Positions 12,290 through 24,681 of a stretch of DNA of 64,000 nucleotides are shown piece after piece (position 1 is the stretch's first letter; every line of letters starts with the position of its first letter). Source of the stretch: Armillaria gallica (lineage: Eukaryota > Basidiomycota > Agaricomycetes > Agaricales > Physalacriaceae); NCBI GenBank assembly GCA_037576215.1, contig JBANDB010000007.1:1891001-1955000 (forward strand), read 5' to 3'. Made by a program: the position numbers and the translations under genes. The notes beneath the pieces are model-generated. The model saw only the letters and a program-made list of their open reading frames with translations, was not told the origin of the DNA and did not search any database.

Positions 12290-13540
12290 ATCTCGAGGTA
12301 TGCATCGTCTCTCGTTACTATCTGCTAAACCATGCTTAATATCTATCCCATTGATTGTAGTCTGCATTTACTGGATGAATCCATGCTTGAATCAATATCT
12401 CGTGTCGCGCAAAATCTGCCTATCAATCAATACATCTTTCTAAAGACGAGCTCGTGCCTTCCTGCGAGCTGCAGAAAATGGAAGACAGGTATGCTTTGAA
12501 TAAATCATTGCGTGTGTCGAGCTAACGAGATTTTTGTTCAAATAGCGCCTTCAAGGAGGAGGTCACTACACGTCAGTTCAAGCGGAAAATACCAACTTTC
12601 TGAAGGTGTACACGGGTTGCGCTCTCTTCCTGGCATCGATTTATGGACTCTGGCTTAGGGTGTCCCGGGCGGACGGCCTAGAAAACGATTATATTTCCTC
12701 CTTACACGCTCGACCAGATTCCAGAAGCTGCTGGCCACTCCTTGCGATTGATACTCGGTCGACGAGACTCCTTATACGTGCGGGAAGGATTAGGACCCAT
12801 CGCGCATCTTCCGTGGCGGATCCGTCCATCCTGATTCATCGGTTTATCGTTGGTACTCTCCATTCCTTTCTCTTCCAACGTTCTCCCACCCGATAGTCTC
12901 AGGAGGAAGAGTCGTTGTATTGCGGATGGAGATCTCTTTAGGTAGAGGCGTCTGCGCAACGGACCGATTTCCCCCGCGTTACGGTGAAATACGTCCGTCG
13001 TCGACTCTCTACCAGCAAGTTCCATGAATAGTGGAAGGGGAGGCCGCTTTCTCATAGACCAGGAGGAGATCCGTCCTCTCTCATGTGCTCATCCCAACGT
13101 ATTGGAGTGGTGGCGAACATGGGCAGGTGATAGCAATAGTATGTTTGTCTATTATTATCCTCGTCTATCACCTTCTGATGAGCTGCTAGGGGGCGAGAAA
13201 AAGATCTCGTCTGTATTTCCTGCCACAAATGTGGATTACTACAGCGGTAACTAGGTTTTTGAGCAACCGGAACGTCTTGCTAACATCTGTCGGATGTATG
13301 TCTCCACGCTCGGCCAAGGTCAAGAGAAGAATCTTCAGAAAACGCCCGGTTGTTGGTCTGTGGCACTGCTCGCCTGAAAGTATTGCGACATAGCCTGGCA
13401 AGTTGGTGTTAGAGATACTCCTGGTACTCGTAACCGTGGATAATCGACACAGATCTGGTATCGCGATATGTGTTTGAGGAGACGATGCATGCCGTGTTTT
13501 GGTTCATAGCTGCGGTGGCGGCGATATTGAGCATTGTTGA
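12290..13540 (+). pseudogene. Decayed unknown gene, relic 1
   Basis: This region is similar along its length to 57270-58090. Both have ggatcct....aggtatg, then the intron-flanking aatggaagacag|gta.gctttga, a later exon start after ttcaaatag, and a downstream coding block. That block reads YYPRLSPSDELLGGEKKISS..FPATNVD here, and YHPRLSLFDDLLGG in the other copy. Both copies are broken by stops and indels. I do not recognise the protein. It would have been a multi-exon gene of at least about 1.2 kb. Confidence 0.5.
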
Positions 13541-13809
13541 TGCGGGATGAAAGGTAGTGACAGAATGGATAATGGATAATACATTCCTTGCCGTACGTGT
13601 CGATTCCATCAGTTTTTCTCATAAATGTCGAACCTCATATCACTGCTTTGCGCAGTGTACACTATCAAATCACCCGCAGGCGCTTGTTCTCCATCATCGA
13701 AGAAGACTAGCTCTCTCACAAACCCTTTTGCTATTGGCCAATCAGGTTTATAATGATGTACGCAGCTGCAGGCTGTCCTTGTGCTGTTAAATAGGCGCCC
13801 ATAGCCTCA

Positions 13810-13821
13810 CACATATATATA
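13810..13821 (+). promoter_or_regulatory. TATA-like element upstream of the HET fusion gene
   Basis: The sequence acatatatatag lies about 40 bp before the ATG at 13859. It suits a short 5' untranslated region but rests on the motif alone. Confidence 0.35.
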
Positions 13822-13858
13822 GCAGGAACTTCTTTTGTCTTCCCCGCAATCCCTTGTC

Positions 13859-16800
13859 ATGTCATCTCAACGAGCTCCAGGCACCTACGTCCCAATGCTA
13901 ATACCTCGGGGTCACGGATATCCACTGTGGGTTCCTCGCCCGCACGTGGATAGTCCTATTATGAACCGTGGAATAGAAATCGGCGATCTTGGATATCTTG
14001 CCGATGATGGCTCGTTCGTGTTCCTCTTCAATGTGTGCCATGATGCCGAGGATGAAGTGAATCGGGAAGGGGTTCCTCCCGGCTTCGTACCGCTGCGCAT
14101 TCCGGATAACGGTACATTGACGGACCCTGAAAGGTACACCAAGAACTCAGCGATTCTAAGTTATGGTATGAAACAGAAGTCAATTAGTCTTGATATATCG
14201 GCCGCAGTGCCGTGCGTTTGCTTTCACCTTCAAACCCTCCCTTTTTTTACTGATTTAATCCAAGTAGCATCCCTGGTGCGTTGGGCGCGGGTCTTGAATT
14301 TACAAGTTCAAGGGAGAAGGGGGCCGTCCTCGTCCTGCCCGATGGCGGCGGAAGTCATGATTCCAAACATCTTGGCCTATTTGAAGAATACGGGGAGACC
14401 TATGCCCGTAGTTGGTTCGAATATTTCAATGGCCCGACACAGCGCAGGCAAATCCGTAGCGGTATGCTTTACCTTGTGACCGGATGCGATAAGTGCCATT
14501 CTTGGGCCAATACATGCTTTTCGACACAGTCGGGCGATGTATTATTAAAACTTCTGGCTAGTGCCGGCGCCGGACAGCTCACTGGAATATCCAGCTACAC
14601 GTGGGAGGTACAAAACGATGAGCCTGTAAACAGCTATGTGGCTCCAAGAGATTTAACGAACCAGACTGTCTTCGTGCGCGGATACTCGATCTCCGTTCGG
14701 GACAAGCTGAGTCGTACATTGGGTACAAAATCGGTGGAAGTCACCATGATTGGCGCAATGAACAAGAAGCCGCCGCGGATCGGGACTTCGGTTCCCTTTG
14801 AAAGTAGCACAACGCCGACTACAATGACAGACTTGGAAACCCAGGTGAGCTCGCTGTTTTCTTTTTACAAGTCTGAATATTGAAATCTGATCGCAGGGAC
14901 ATGGTGCGGTGATGGGGAGGGGCGCGGCCGGCTCATTCAGTTTCGACGACTCCTCGGAGACTGAAGGATCTTCGTACGACGAGTATTCGGGATGCGGGGG
15001 ATTGGAATCTTCGGAAGATGAGTCGGAATTTGATATATCGGTGATGGATATTCCCTATGGCCACACTGAACTGGGCAAGGTGAGTGTGTGCTTCGGTGTA
15101 GTGGAAATGTATTGAATTCACATTACTAGGTTGACAATCCATCCGCCTTGATAAATAAACATATATTGGATACTGTAAGCTAGTGCCTCTGTACAGGCGT
15201 ACTCCAGCTCATCTTCCTTGGACCGATTCTAGCACCCTGATGCTACCATCGCGCTCACTCATGATGATTTCGAGTGGATAGGCATGGAGGACAATGTATA
15301 TCGCTGTGTCGTTGATAAGTCTTCTGGTTTGTTAACAATGTCATTAGGATCAAAATCCACTTAATGTTATGGAGCTTGCGAAGTATGCCATTGATAACAA
15401 CCTCGTCTCTATCAACGAAAGTAAGATATTCCGTTTACAGTCTTGCTTGAGTCGTAACTTTTTTCAGGCGAGACAACATCTAATGCATGGGTAGCAATAC
15501 GACAGGATACAGATACAGGCGTAGGCACTCTTACTCGGTAAGGAATTGAGCTTTAAAATGATGAAGACTGATTGAAGCCACTACCCCCATAGTCAAGCTG
15601 ATATCTATTTCCGGGGCACTCTTCCCAAAGGCACCCTTTCCGCGTTCACCGAGACCGGCCAGGCGGAATCGTCTATCGAGGTTCCAATGCAGCGGTCATA
15701 CACCGGTGGAAGTCCTGTCATACCATCCTCCCTCGCGGACACTCCCTGCGCTACACTTGGTGTTCAGGGGGTCTTGGATCAACTGAACACCACCCTCGGA
15801 ACCTCACACACTCTTCACATAGTCCACTCTTCCTCTACGTCCACTGCCTCTCCCGCCCCTTCCTCCGCTGCCTCTGTCCAAGACCAACTATCACTCTTGT
15901 CCATTCTTGAAGACTTCATTGAAAGGAACTATGACTTTGGCACAGCTTATGCCCTCCTTCGCCCAGTATGGGATATAGGGAACCCTAGCAACATCCAAGA
16001 CGAACTACACAGACGTGAAGGGAAAGACAGGGAGCGCCGACAAAAAGCACTGGTAGGAAACCGGATTGTCGAACCAGATTTGACACCTCGACGTGTATGG
16101 GACCTGTTCAGCAATCGCGTGGTACCATCGTGGGTCACTGACAAAAGGCCAACACCGATTTCGCACGCATGGGTTGATGAGAAGGATCGTGTGGATGTGC
16201 TCACCCCTATCAACGGGAAGAAGTGGCCTGTGCCTATACCAAAGGATGCGGATCTCAACCTCATCCGGATCGAGATGCTGAATCTGGGAGCAGAGTATGC
16301 TTGGCTGGATGTGCTCTGTTTAAGACAGAAAGAGGAAGGGGGGCCGAGGGAGGATCTGCGCGTGGAGGAGTGGAGGCTGGACGTGCCTACAATTGGAAGT
16401 GTGTATATGGATGTAAAGGTGGTGATCTGCCTGAGTGGGCTGGGACGGCCATTGAGGTTGAAGGACGGCGACTTGGACAGCGATCAGTCCTGGTTTCGAC
16501 GTGCATGGACACTCCAGGAGGACAGTTTTCAGCGCATCATTGCCGGTGATACGCCAGATGGACCGATGCACGCACGGCAGATAGACAACTGGAACTACGA
16601 GACTGCGCTCCTGACCAGATTTCACAAGGAGCTGCATTCATTGAAGAGGGGTGAATATGATATATTTGCTATACTGGGGGACATGCAGAAGCGCATGTCG
16701 ACCAATCCGGTCGACAGAGTGGCCGGACTCGCATTCCCTCTGCGGCTCCGTATGCTACCTGCCTACAACGAGAGCGAAACTCTCGAGGATGCGTGGACGG

Positions 16801-17315
16801 CATTGGTGAATGCAATGGACACTGAGATGCGTGCGTGCATCCTCTTTGTGTATCCTGAGGTTGGAGTTGGAGGCAAGAAATGGAGACCGACATGGGACCA
16901 GGTCATGAAACAGCCTCTGCCAGAGGATGTCTCCTTACTTTCCACACATGGTGTTCAGCATGATGATGAGACAGATGAGGACTGGTTTGATGGGGCTTGC
17001 ATTGAGCAGGGGTATGTGCGAGGATTCAACATGGGATCAGCAGAAGGGCATGGTCGACGCGGAGAGTTGGTTGTCAAAGCTGCAGACGGGATCCTGCACA
17101 CATTCAAAATCCGTGTCACCCACCAATTTCCGATACCTGAAGATACATACACACTGCTTGGTGATATGCCCTCGTCCTACCACTGGGTCATAGGTAGACG
17201 ACTGCCAGCACAGAGATTCAAGAAGGTGTCGGTGATTATGATGGACAACGTGATCAATGCATATAGGCTGGGGAAGATCAGTTTGGCAGCAAGTTCTCAT
17301 GATGTACTTCTTTGA
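13859..17315 (+). CDS. Predicted fusion: basidiomycete unknown domain plus HET domain
   Basis: Eight exons fit by splice motif and frame: 13859-14211, 14268-14844, 14897-15079, 15130-15174, 15233-15295, 15348-15420, 15468-15537 and 15593-17315. They total 3087 nt (1028 aa) with every phase consistent. Residues about 1-400 (RGHGYPLWVPRP, GDLGYLADDGSFVFLFNVC, LYLVTGCDKCHSW, HPDATIALTHDD) resemble an uncharacterised protein family I associate with mushroom genomes. Residues from about 460 are a full HET protein: ISHAWVDEKDRVDV, AEYAWLDVLCLRQ, WFRRAWTLQE, NPVDRVAGLAFPL. The alternative is two adjacent genes, with HET starting at the ATG at 15687. That is possible, but 15593-15686 is open and matches the N-terminal sequence of HET copies 1 and 3. 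Role inferred: non-self recognition or a cell-death trigger. A kinase pseudogene converges from the right. Confidence 0.75.
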
Positions 17316-17825
17316 TTTGACTACCAGTGGGGAGAAGTCATCACGGTCTTGATTTCCTCGATGTTGACAACCAGGTCTGGAAATCAGGCAAGAAGAAGGA
17401 TCATTGTCATTGCTGTCCTAAGAGTCATAGAATTCTTTGATAGTGGGGGCAATTAATCTAATATATAAACATGTTCTGCGAATGCCCGCGTCAATAGTCA
17501 GAATGGAGTGCATGCTTCGGGGTCTATGTGATCTTGAGCTTCGGTCGATGTTTGCCGAGTACCATTGAATGGTATTTTCGTTTCCTCCACTTTCGATTTC
17601 ACAATAGATCTGTGTCCTTTCAGCAAATGCCAGCTTTCCAGGCTAGGTTAGCATAACCTTCTTCTCAGCGACTACTGTTATATATTATGGACCTTCGATA
17701 GGTGACAGACAGGGCCCCCCAACACCCGCGCTCGGAATAGCAGGGTATCTCAGAGCTGCAAAACCACAGCAGGCGCTTAGTAAAAATAGGCAAGAATCAT
17801 GATGATAGCCACCGTACGTAGCGAT
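17316..17825. other. Intergenic region between convergent genes
   Basis: This lies between the HET fusion stop and the stop of kinase copy 2. No gene is seen. The first 35 bp after the HET stop resemble the 3' flank of HET copy 1, so the duplicated unit includes some downstream sequence. Confidence 0.5.
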
Positions 17826-19018
17826 CTACTTTGCAATAGCAGAGACCAACTGCTTTAATCAGCTCTCTATGCTGTGGATATCTCCTATAATCAAATTATG
17901 CTTGTTTTCCAAGCCATCGAACGTCGTATTCTCGTATGAGAGACTCGACCCCACTTGCACACGAGGTGTACTGTCGTCTTCACCACCTCGCTGAAGTGTC
18001 TCCGTCACCTTTACAGATAAATCTGTACCCGTCCGCTGCGAAAAGTCGCTCGACCGCTGAGTAAGTGTTACCGTGGCATTAGGTGTGGTGCTTCATTTCG
18101 ACATAACGGATCCTGGCCTAGGGCTCGGACTCGGACTTGGTGGTGCCTCCATGTCCGTGTCAGTTTCCTCTTCCGAGTCAGAAACATTCACGGGTATCTT
18201 CCGTGGATCCCCCTGGGGGTGGAACTGAAGTTCTTTCAGCAATGCTGACCGACTGCGTCTGCCAATGGAAGTCAAGATATGCGGTTTCCGACCGCTCTCT
18301 AGCACTTTCTCATGTGCGCTCATGCCAACACAGTCAATAAGCTGCTTCATGGCCTCACGATCTGAGATGGGATGTTTGGTAACTGTTGTACGGCGAGCAG
18401 TGCTATTCCGTGAAAGTATCTGATATGGAGTTCGTGGTCCGGATCGGATAGGTGTGCTGAAAGGATCTGAATTGGGCGTGGGCGTTAGAAGATGGGGCAC
18501 CATCGTAGAACCGATAGTGGCGTGAGATAGTCCAAGTGGTTTGGGTGTATTCAATGTACCAGCAACGGGTTCACGAGGTGCCAGGTCCGGGAATGCAGTC
18601 ATCGTGGGTCTCCATGTAAACCTGATAAAGGCAGGACTATTATCTCCAGATGTCGGTCGTGGTGTCGCTAAAGACCCTGAGAAGACCCGGCAGATGACTG
18701 GAAAAGATCGGAGAAAGTGAAGGGTTTCGACTCATCGCCGTCTAATCCGTCGTCCTCCATTTCAAGGTCGGCATTGGGATCCGCGTAGATAAACTGAGGA
18801 ACATGAATGTCCATGGGGATGGTCTCTAATGACCAAAAATCAACATTAAGATAGTGTAGGTATAACACAGAAACCCACCACCATGGAGATTAGTCCAGCG
18901 GACATTGGCAAAAAACTTGTGAGACGTGAGCTCAGCCACAGTATGTCTTCCCAGATGGAATTCGGCATCAGTGAGCAACCTTTAAGAATGGCTATCAACA
19001 GGACCAACAAGTCGGAAT

Positions 19019-19395
19019 CACTGCTGGGGCCGATACATTTTCCGATCGGAAAAACGAGACCTCAAAATGTTGCGACATTTCATTTGATCTTCTAAAGGTA
19101 AAAACAAGTTCAGAAAAACAAGTTGAAAGGTGGGATCATTTACATACTCTTTTAAGGTAAGGAAAAGAGCTCGAAAAACGGAATGTAAAACATGTTTCCC
19201 GTAGTCAGAACAAAGGAAACTGCTTTTCATTCGTAGAAAAGCAGCTATTTGTGGCATGCGAAAAGAGCACTAAAAAGGACAAGTTTTTCATTGAGTTTTC
19301 CTTATCCCGTTTTTGCGGCATACAAAGGTAACGAAAAGTCACAACATTTTTAGATTACCTTTTTCTGTCCTGAAAAGGAACTGGCCCCAGCAGTG
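19019..19395. mobile_element. 377-bp MITE-like element with 13-bp perfect TIRs
   Basis: The ends are CACTGCTGGGGCC and its exact inverted complement GGCCCCAGCAGTG, flanked by AAT on both sides (19016-19018 and 19396-19398). Kinase copies 1 and 3 lack this segment in the same intron, giving an empty-site comparison. There is no coding sequence. A 3-bp duplication would fit a PIF/Harbinger-type or similar transposase, but the target is not the usual TWA, so the class is open. Confidence 0.8.
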
Positions 19396-19894
19396 AATGA
19401 TAGTGCACTCACTTGCGTAAAAAGTCCTGGAATTTGGGTGAAATTATAATATTATTATTGAAGGGTATGTATCTCTGAACACCTATCAGCATCTGATGGG
19501 CAAGACAAAGAAGAGAACAGACATTGTCAGCCATAATCTTGGCGTATGTTCTTCGAATATCCTCTGCAAAGAAGGGCGCTTGACCATAAGCCATTTCATA
19601 TAACATCGCGCCCATGCTCCTCCAGTCCGTCTCTCGTCCATAAACGTCATCTTCATGCTCGAAATCGGAGCTGCGATTGTCATCTTCCATTCCCAAGGCA
19701 CCCAACGCCCGCTCATGGGCCTTGAGTATCTCCGGCGGGATGTAGTCACAAGTTCCACATGGGACAAGACAATGTTGCTTCGGCAGACGGGGAAGAAGCG
19801 GGGCCCCCATACCAAAATCAATCAAGAGAATGTGAGCGTTCGGCTTGAGGACAAAATTGTGAGGTTTGATATCTCTGTTCCAATGTCAGAGAGA

Positions 19895-19902
19895 GTTCAT
19901 AC
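19895..19902. repeat. Target-site duplication, left (GTTCATAC)
   Basis: Identical to 38095-38102. The sequence occurs once in the matching intron of kinase copy 3 (gagttcatacatgcg, about 63549-63556). Confidence 0.9.
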
Positions 19903-19935
19903 AGGACCCATGATTATCCCCTCAGAGGTTGGTTC
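19903..19935 (+). repeat. Left terminal inverted repeat of the KDZ element
   Basis: 33 bp starting AGGACCCATGATTATCC. It pairs with 38062-38094 with three mismatches, all transitions. Confidence 0.9.
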
Positions 19936-21205
19936 CAAAATTTCGCGATTTTCCAAGATTTGTCCACAACCCTTAGTGTCCAGAATGTGTACTTTTCACG
20001 GTAATTATGGTGCAAGCCACTTTGCAAAATTTCCAGTACCTACCGTGGGCGGTACACTTTGTACATTACCGTAGAAACAGAATCTGTACAGTTTGCGGAG
20101 CCATTGATGGATTTGTCAGCATGTGTGTATCTATTTGCCCTTCCCCGCCGTACTTTTTGACCATCGTGTCTGACAGCGATGAGGCTTCCCCCGACGCCTA
20201 CCTGTTACAGACCCAAGAGATTCGAGATCTAGGGCATAGATGGAATCTCAGATTCAACGTTCAGGAACAGCTCAAACGGTCCGGTCTGGCTGCAGAAATG
20301 AACCCGGTTTGCTTCCCGTTATGGATCATCCATACTCCGCCACAACAATGACTACGACCCCCATCCCGATTGCAACCTACCCAGCATCCCCCACATCGAC
20401 CTGGGGGCCAATCACTGCCGTACGATGGTGTAGATACAACTTGGGTCTTTATATCGACTACCATCTCAGCGCGGCTTCCCCCCTCCGCTCTATCCCTACC
20501 CCTACGGCATGGCCACCACCACAAGGACTTTACCATTGGATGATTTCACCACCACCGTTTGCGGCATTGGGCAACCCAACGGTGAAGTCCTTTTTCACCT
20601 ACGACCTCACCATCGCCGTCAAAATGACATCGAGCCTTCCCTGCCCCTCTCCTCCATCCCAGTGACGCCTTGAATGCCACAACTACCCCGTAACCGTCTG
20701 TTTAGATGCGCTCCCCGATGACGCATACTACCGCATTGCTCTTTGCAATTGCATCTGATTTTTTTTATTGCTGAAATATTCTGATTGTACTCACAAGGGG
20801 TATATAATTCTCACTTTTGCAGTGGTGTCTTAGTGTAGTAGTTAAGCGCATGGTTCCTAATTTGTTATGTGAGAGTTCAATTCCTCGTTGGGTCATATAT
20901 TTTTTGAATCATGCGAAAAAGGCAATCCAGAGTCCAGACTATGGCCAACGAATCTTCGATCCTGTACATAGATTCAGGACTCGTATCCGCCAGCGCTTGC
21001 AGCGGCCGTTTTGGTTGAGTATCTCATAAAGCGGCTCTAAGATTCGGTATTTTCCCCGATGTCAGTTGTTTCGGTTTTCCGTTGTTTCAACCAATTTATA
21101 CTGCATGTAAATTGCCTACTATAGATGTGTATGTACAGTCATAGATACCAAGAATAATACCCGCTCTTCATTTACATCAGTAATAAAAACAGTCAGAAGC
21201 ACACA
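19936..21205. other. Left arm of the KDZ element, no firm gene
   Basis: The element's motif (cactttgtacattaccg) occurs near 20058. An open frame at 20240-20665 (about 141 aa, proline-rich) has no recognisable domain, and an overlapping frame is equally open, so I do not call it a gene. A tRNA-like stretch lies near 20823-20896. Confidence 0.45.
20823..20896 (+). other. tRNA-like sequence, probably degenerate
   Basis: It contains box A-like cttagtgtagtagttaag and box B-like gagttcaattcct at tRNA spacing. The T-arm pairs poorly (three of five positions mismatch) and the acceptor strands do not pair, so it is not called as a tRNA gene. It could be a SINE head or a decayed tRNA carried in the element. 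Confidence 0.3.
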
Positions 21206-24189
21206 TTATCGAATACGACGCTTTCCAGGTACGGTAGTATTGAGGAGGGCGTCAAGTGTATTACTGACATCTGTTACCAAGGTAAGCCATTGCGATGAAC
21301 CGTTCAAATTCTTTCTCCACCAGAAAAGACCAAATATTACCGTGACAATCCCGTTCTGACCTCCTTTGCGCAGACACGCAAATGATTCGTCGTACTTGTG
21401 TAGTGGTAGCCCCTCTGCATTCTGCCTCCAGGTTGGTTGAATTGAATTCCACCACGTTATCATAGCATTGCCAAATTGATCGATATCGTTGATAGAGAGA
21501 GGATCGCTAAACGAGCGAACACCATCCAACCATACAGCTAAAATACCTGGCCGGTTTTTAGGCGCCTGTAATTTTCCCTTTGATAAAATGAATGAGATAG
21601 AGGTATAATTAAGGACTCGAACGCACTGAGTACTTTTCTTTACTCAGGATAGTCTCCAAGGAGTCCCACTTAACTAGCACGTTTGCCCAATCGTTGCCGA
21701 ATGTGGGATCCTGCATTGAAGCAAGACTTCCAAGCTGCCAAGCAGGAGTGCTCTGTTCACTGCCAACGAGAGTTTTCACTTCTCTAGGGCCTGGTGGTTT
21801 ATGGTTTCGGGCCCGCCGGGGGATCACAGGTACTGATGCCTGTTCGGCTGATCTGTTTGAAAGGCTGCGAGGACAAACTTCTGCCGATGCTTGATGGGAT
21901 TTGGTAGGCTCTCGTAGATTATTTGTCATTGCAAGGTCCGATATCATCTCGATCTCTGACATTACCACGTCCTTGGATGGCGTGGTGGCGGAGGGAAAGG
22001 AGGATGGCGCAACAGAGGAAGTAGATGATGATGAAGGAAATGCAGAGGAATACATACTAGATTCTGTTTGTGATGAATAGTCGTTCGAATATGTGGGATT
22101 GGGCGAGGAGCGAGGTAAAATATGGTCATAACTGTCCCAGGAGAAGGAATGCGACCAAAAGTCATCGCCATTCGACGGTGCCGGTATGTTAGGTTGAGGC
22201 TCATCAGTAACGGGGAAAGAGTTGCCTTGTAGAAGCTGAAGGAGAGTGGTATTGTCATATACTGGGCTTTGTTGGGGAGATTGAAAGGATAGGGCGCCAT
22301 TTTGGATTGTATTTTGAGAGGATTGATAGTGCATGGAATTGGCGCTAGGCATAGATGACTGGCCGCTATTCCAGGCAGCAAGGAGCAAGTCTAGTTCCGC
22401 ATCAGAACCTGATGGGAAGGGAAAGTCTGGGGGTCGATTCGGCAAGAGAAGGGGAAGGGGCTTGTCCGTAGATGAGTTTCCCTGAGGAGGCTCATTAGGA
22501 AGGAGCTCGTCAGGTAAGGGCTCGTCCACAGTATCTGAAGACGATTTTCCCTGAGGGGACTCGTCAGGCAAGGGTTCATTCATGGGAGGCAAGTTGAAAT
22601 TTGAATCGTCATTGCCAGCCACTTTTGGAACATCACGTGTTATAACATCAACATCCATGGATGATGACGATGCAACGGATTTCTCCAGCTTCTCTTGCTG
22701 CGCTTTCACTCCTATATACACTCGCGATCAGAACTCGGAAACAGTGGAATCGAGTAAAGTACGGCGTACATTCCACATTTCGCATATGGGCGAGCAGAGG
22801 GCCGCTATAGTATGCGTCAGCTACGCGTTTGTCCCCTGCCAAACCTCCCGGTACCAGACCTATGGCTGCGTTTCTGTCGAAAGTTTTAAAGAATTTTTCA
22901 CCAGATGCAATAGTCGTCCCATACTCCCAGCTGTGCTATAATCAGGCCTGTATCTTGTCAACTATGCTGTGGACTCACCTGCAGCTTTGCAGATTTCCAC
23001 TGTTGGGGTCGATTCCAGCACCAATAACGACGAATCCCCAATCCGTTAGGGCCTCACACAGCCCGAACATCTTATCAAATTCCACCCCCAAAGATTCGAT
23101 CGCCCTATACCACAGTAAGAATTATATCAACATGAATACAATAACTTACTGTTGTTTCTGCGCAGCAGATAAATCAATCTTGTCGTAGCGATGAGATTTG
23201 GCTGCCGCAACCTGCTTCTTCTCTTCCGACTGTATGCCTATGATCTCAGCCCTGACCTCTGGCGTCACCTTCTTCCACTCCGCTCTTGTCACCTGAGAGA
23301 TAAGGCCGATATTATTGGGAGACTTTCCCGTCTTTGCTGCTTCAGCTTTGACTTTTTCATGGACTTCTGAGCCGTAGAGAGCACGCGAGTAGACGTGCTG
23401 TGCCTGGGGAGCGCGTTTCTTCTCGACTTCCATTTTCAGGACAGATTTGAGGCCCTTGTCACTAGTTATCTGCCTTTCGTTGTTGGGAAACCACTGCTTC
23501 ACCCGCTAATATATGGTGCTTAGAACACAACAGAACGGAGACTGTTGGAAACTCACCACACACAGAGCTTCTAGTAACGCACCAAATTTATCCCTCATCT
23601 CCGGCATAAAATCAATCAGTTCACACCCGTTGAGAGCTAATTTTGGGCCAAGATCGAGAAACCCTTTATCCATTCTTGGAAAAGGCGCGCCGTCGGGAGA
23701 ATTCATGATGCCGACAAGTTCAAGAGCTACTTTTCTGGCGCTTCCCATATAGTCTATAAATATGAGACCCAACACTGGTGGCCAGCGGTGCATAAAGAGG
23801 TTCCCGACCATTACAAAGAACTTATGCGCCTCTCCTTCCGTCGAAGCTTCCACATGAGCCATTCGACGGCGGCAGAGAAATTGGGTCATAGGCCAAGTAG
23901 TCCACCTGCTGCTTAGATTTTTTTTGTCTGGGCCCGGTTCCTCGTCGTCCCAAGCTCCGTGCCCCACGTCGTTTTTCCATATGGGGTTCCAGAAAGAAAA
24001 TCCTTCCCCTACGACAGGAGATCTTTGGCTTTCATTCTCAAACGAAGGCAATATTCACGTACCACCACCATAGTACATGTCATCAGCAAGTTCGCGATTG
24101 GCTTTCGCATCCCATCTTTGTACTGGAGGGACAGCAACTCGAGCGTATCGCATAGGTTTTGGCTTGGGGATCTTTGTTTGTCTTGCCAT
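21206..24189 (-). CDS. Cargo protein of an uncharacterised agaricomycete family
   Basis: ATG at 24189-24187. Exons by frame and splice motif are 24189-24063, 24008-23557, 23505-23150 and from 23104, with further exons at about 22967-22700, 22721-21609 and about 21580-21206. The N-terminus is basic (MARQTKIPKPKPMRYARV). Exon 2 contains NLFMHRWPPVLGLIFIDYMGSARKVALELVGIMN. Exon 3 is rich in Lys and Ala (VEKKRAPQAQHVYSRALYGS, VTRAEWKKVTPEVRAEI), faintly HMG-box-like. A long Pro/Ser linker (22.7-21.7 kb) follows. The C-terminal block (ITWWNSIQPTWR, CLRKGGQNGIVTVIFGLFWW) resembles the end of large proteins I recall from mushroom genomes. The function is unknown. The exon 4 to 5 junction near 22970 does not join cleanly in frame, so there may be a small lesion. 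It is divergent from the next cargo gene. Confidence 0.6.
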
Positions 24190-24415
24190 TGTACGGAATC
24201 TGTATCTGTATGTTAACATCAGTTTTGTTCCCAGAGTTATCGCTTTCACATACGGTGAGTCAATTTTGGCCTGATGAGACTTGGTTTGACGGCGGGAGTA
24301 AATTTCGAAGTGAAAAAATACAGGCGCATAATTCCATTTTGCGTAACCAGTGCAAACAATGCGAACGTCGGCCACATGGCAACCCAAGTGTCAACAACAT
24401 GTACAGTGTCAAGGA

Positions 24416-24538
24416 TATGACAATGTACAAAGTTGCAACATACGACAATGTACAAAGTTGCAAAATACAACAATGTACAAAGTTTCAAGACTACGACAAT
24501 GTACAAAGTTGCAAAAACACGATAATGTACAAAGTCGC
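24416..24538 (-). repeat. Array of five AATGTACAAAGT motifs
   Basis: Roughly 26-bp units read acgacaatgtacaaagttgc, five times. The motif is the complement of ACTTTGTACATT found elsewhere in the element. The array lies in the shared upstream region of two divergent cargo genes, so it may be a binding site for the transposase or a regulator. Confidence 0.75.
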
Positions 24539-24599
24539 GTACGAGCTGTCAACGCGAATTACAAAAAGTCCTCAACTTTGTAAAGTCCCCTTCCCTTGG

Positions 24600-24609
24600 T
24601 CATATAAAA
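24600..24609 (+). promoter_or_regulatory. TATA-like element
   Basis: The sequence tcatataaaa lies about 75 bp before the ATG at 24682 and downstream of the motif array, consistent with a core promoter for the cargo gene that follows. Confidence 0.4.
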
Positions 24610-24681
24610 GCTCTCAAACTAACCCAACGTTACTCACCCAGTCCTTCTCCTTCGAATCACCCACCAACACCTAACAAAACA

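Larger units (their letters stand above)
17826..19902 (-). pseudogene. AGC-like kinase copy 2, 3' part (split by transposon)
   Basis: On the minus strand this holds the kinase from just after HRD to the C-terminus: [61 protein letters not shown] and [10 protein letters not shown]. The Pro/Ser-rich tail follows (TFSDLFQSSAG, FPDLAPREPVAGT, SDREAMKQLID). In the DFG region it is missing part of the segment seen in copy 1. The tail has TGA where copy 3 has CGG (after MSK) and TGA where copy 3 has CGA near the end. Two transposons interrupt it, both in introns: a 377-bp element at 19019-19395 and the 18.2-kb KDZ element from 19903. The 5' exon lies at 38095-38240. It is certainly non-functional now. 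Confidence 0.85.

Noticed and set aside
20823..20896. A functional tRNA gene inside the KDZ element
   Set aside because: Box A and B-like words are present, but the T-stem and acceptor stem do not pair.
21962..22381. Minus-strand 139-codon frame as a gene
   Set aside because: It is an alternative frame of the Pro/Ser-rich exon of the large cargo gene, whose own frame is open for 370 codons.
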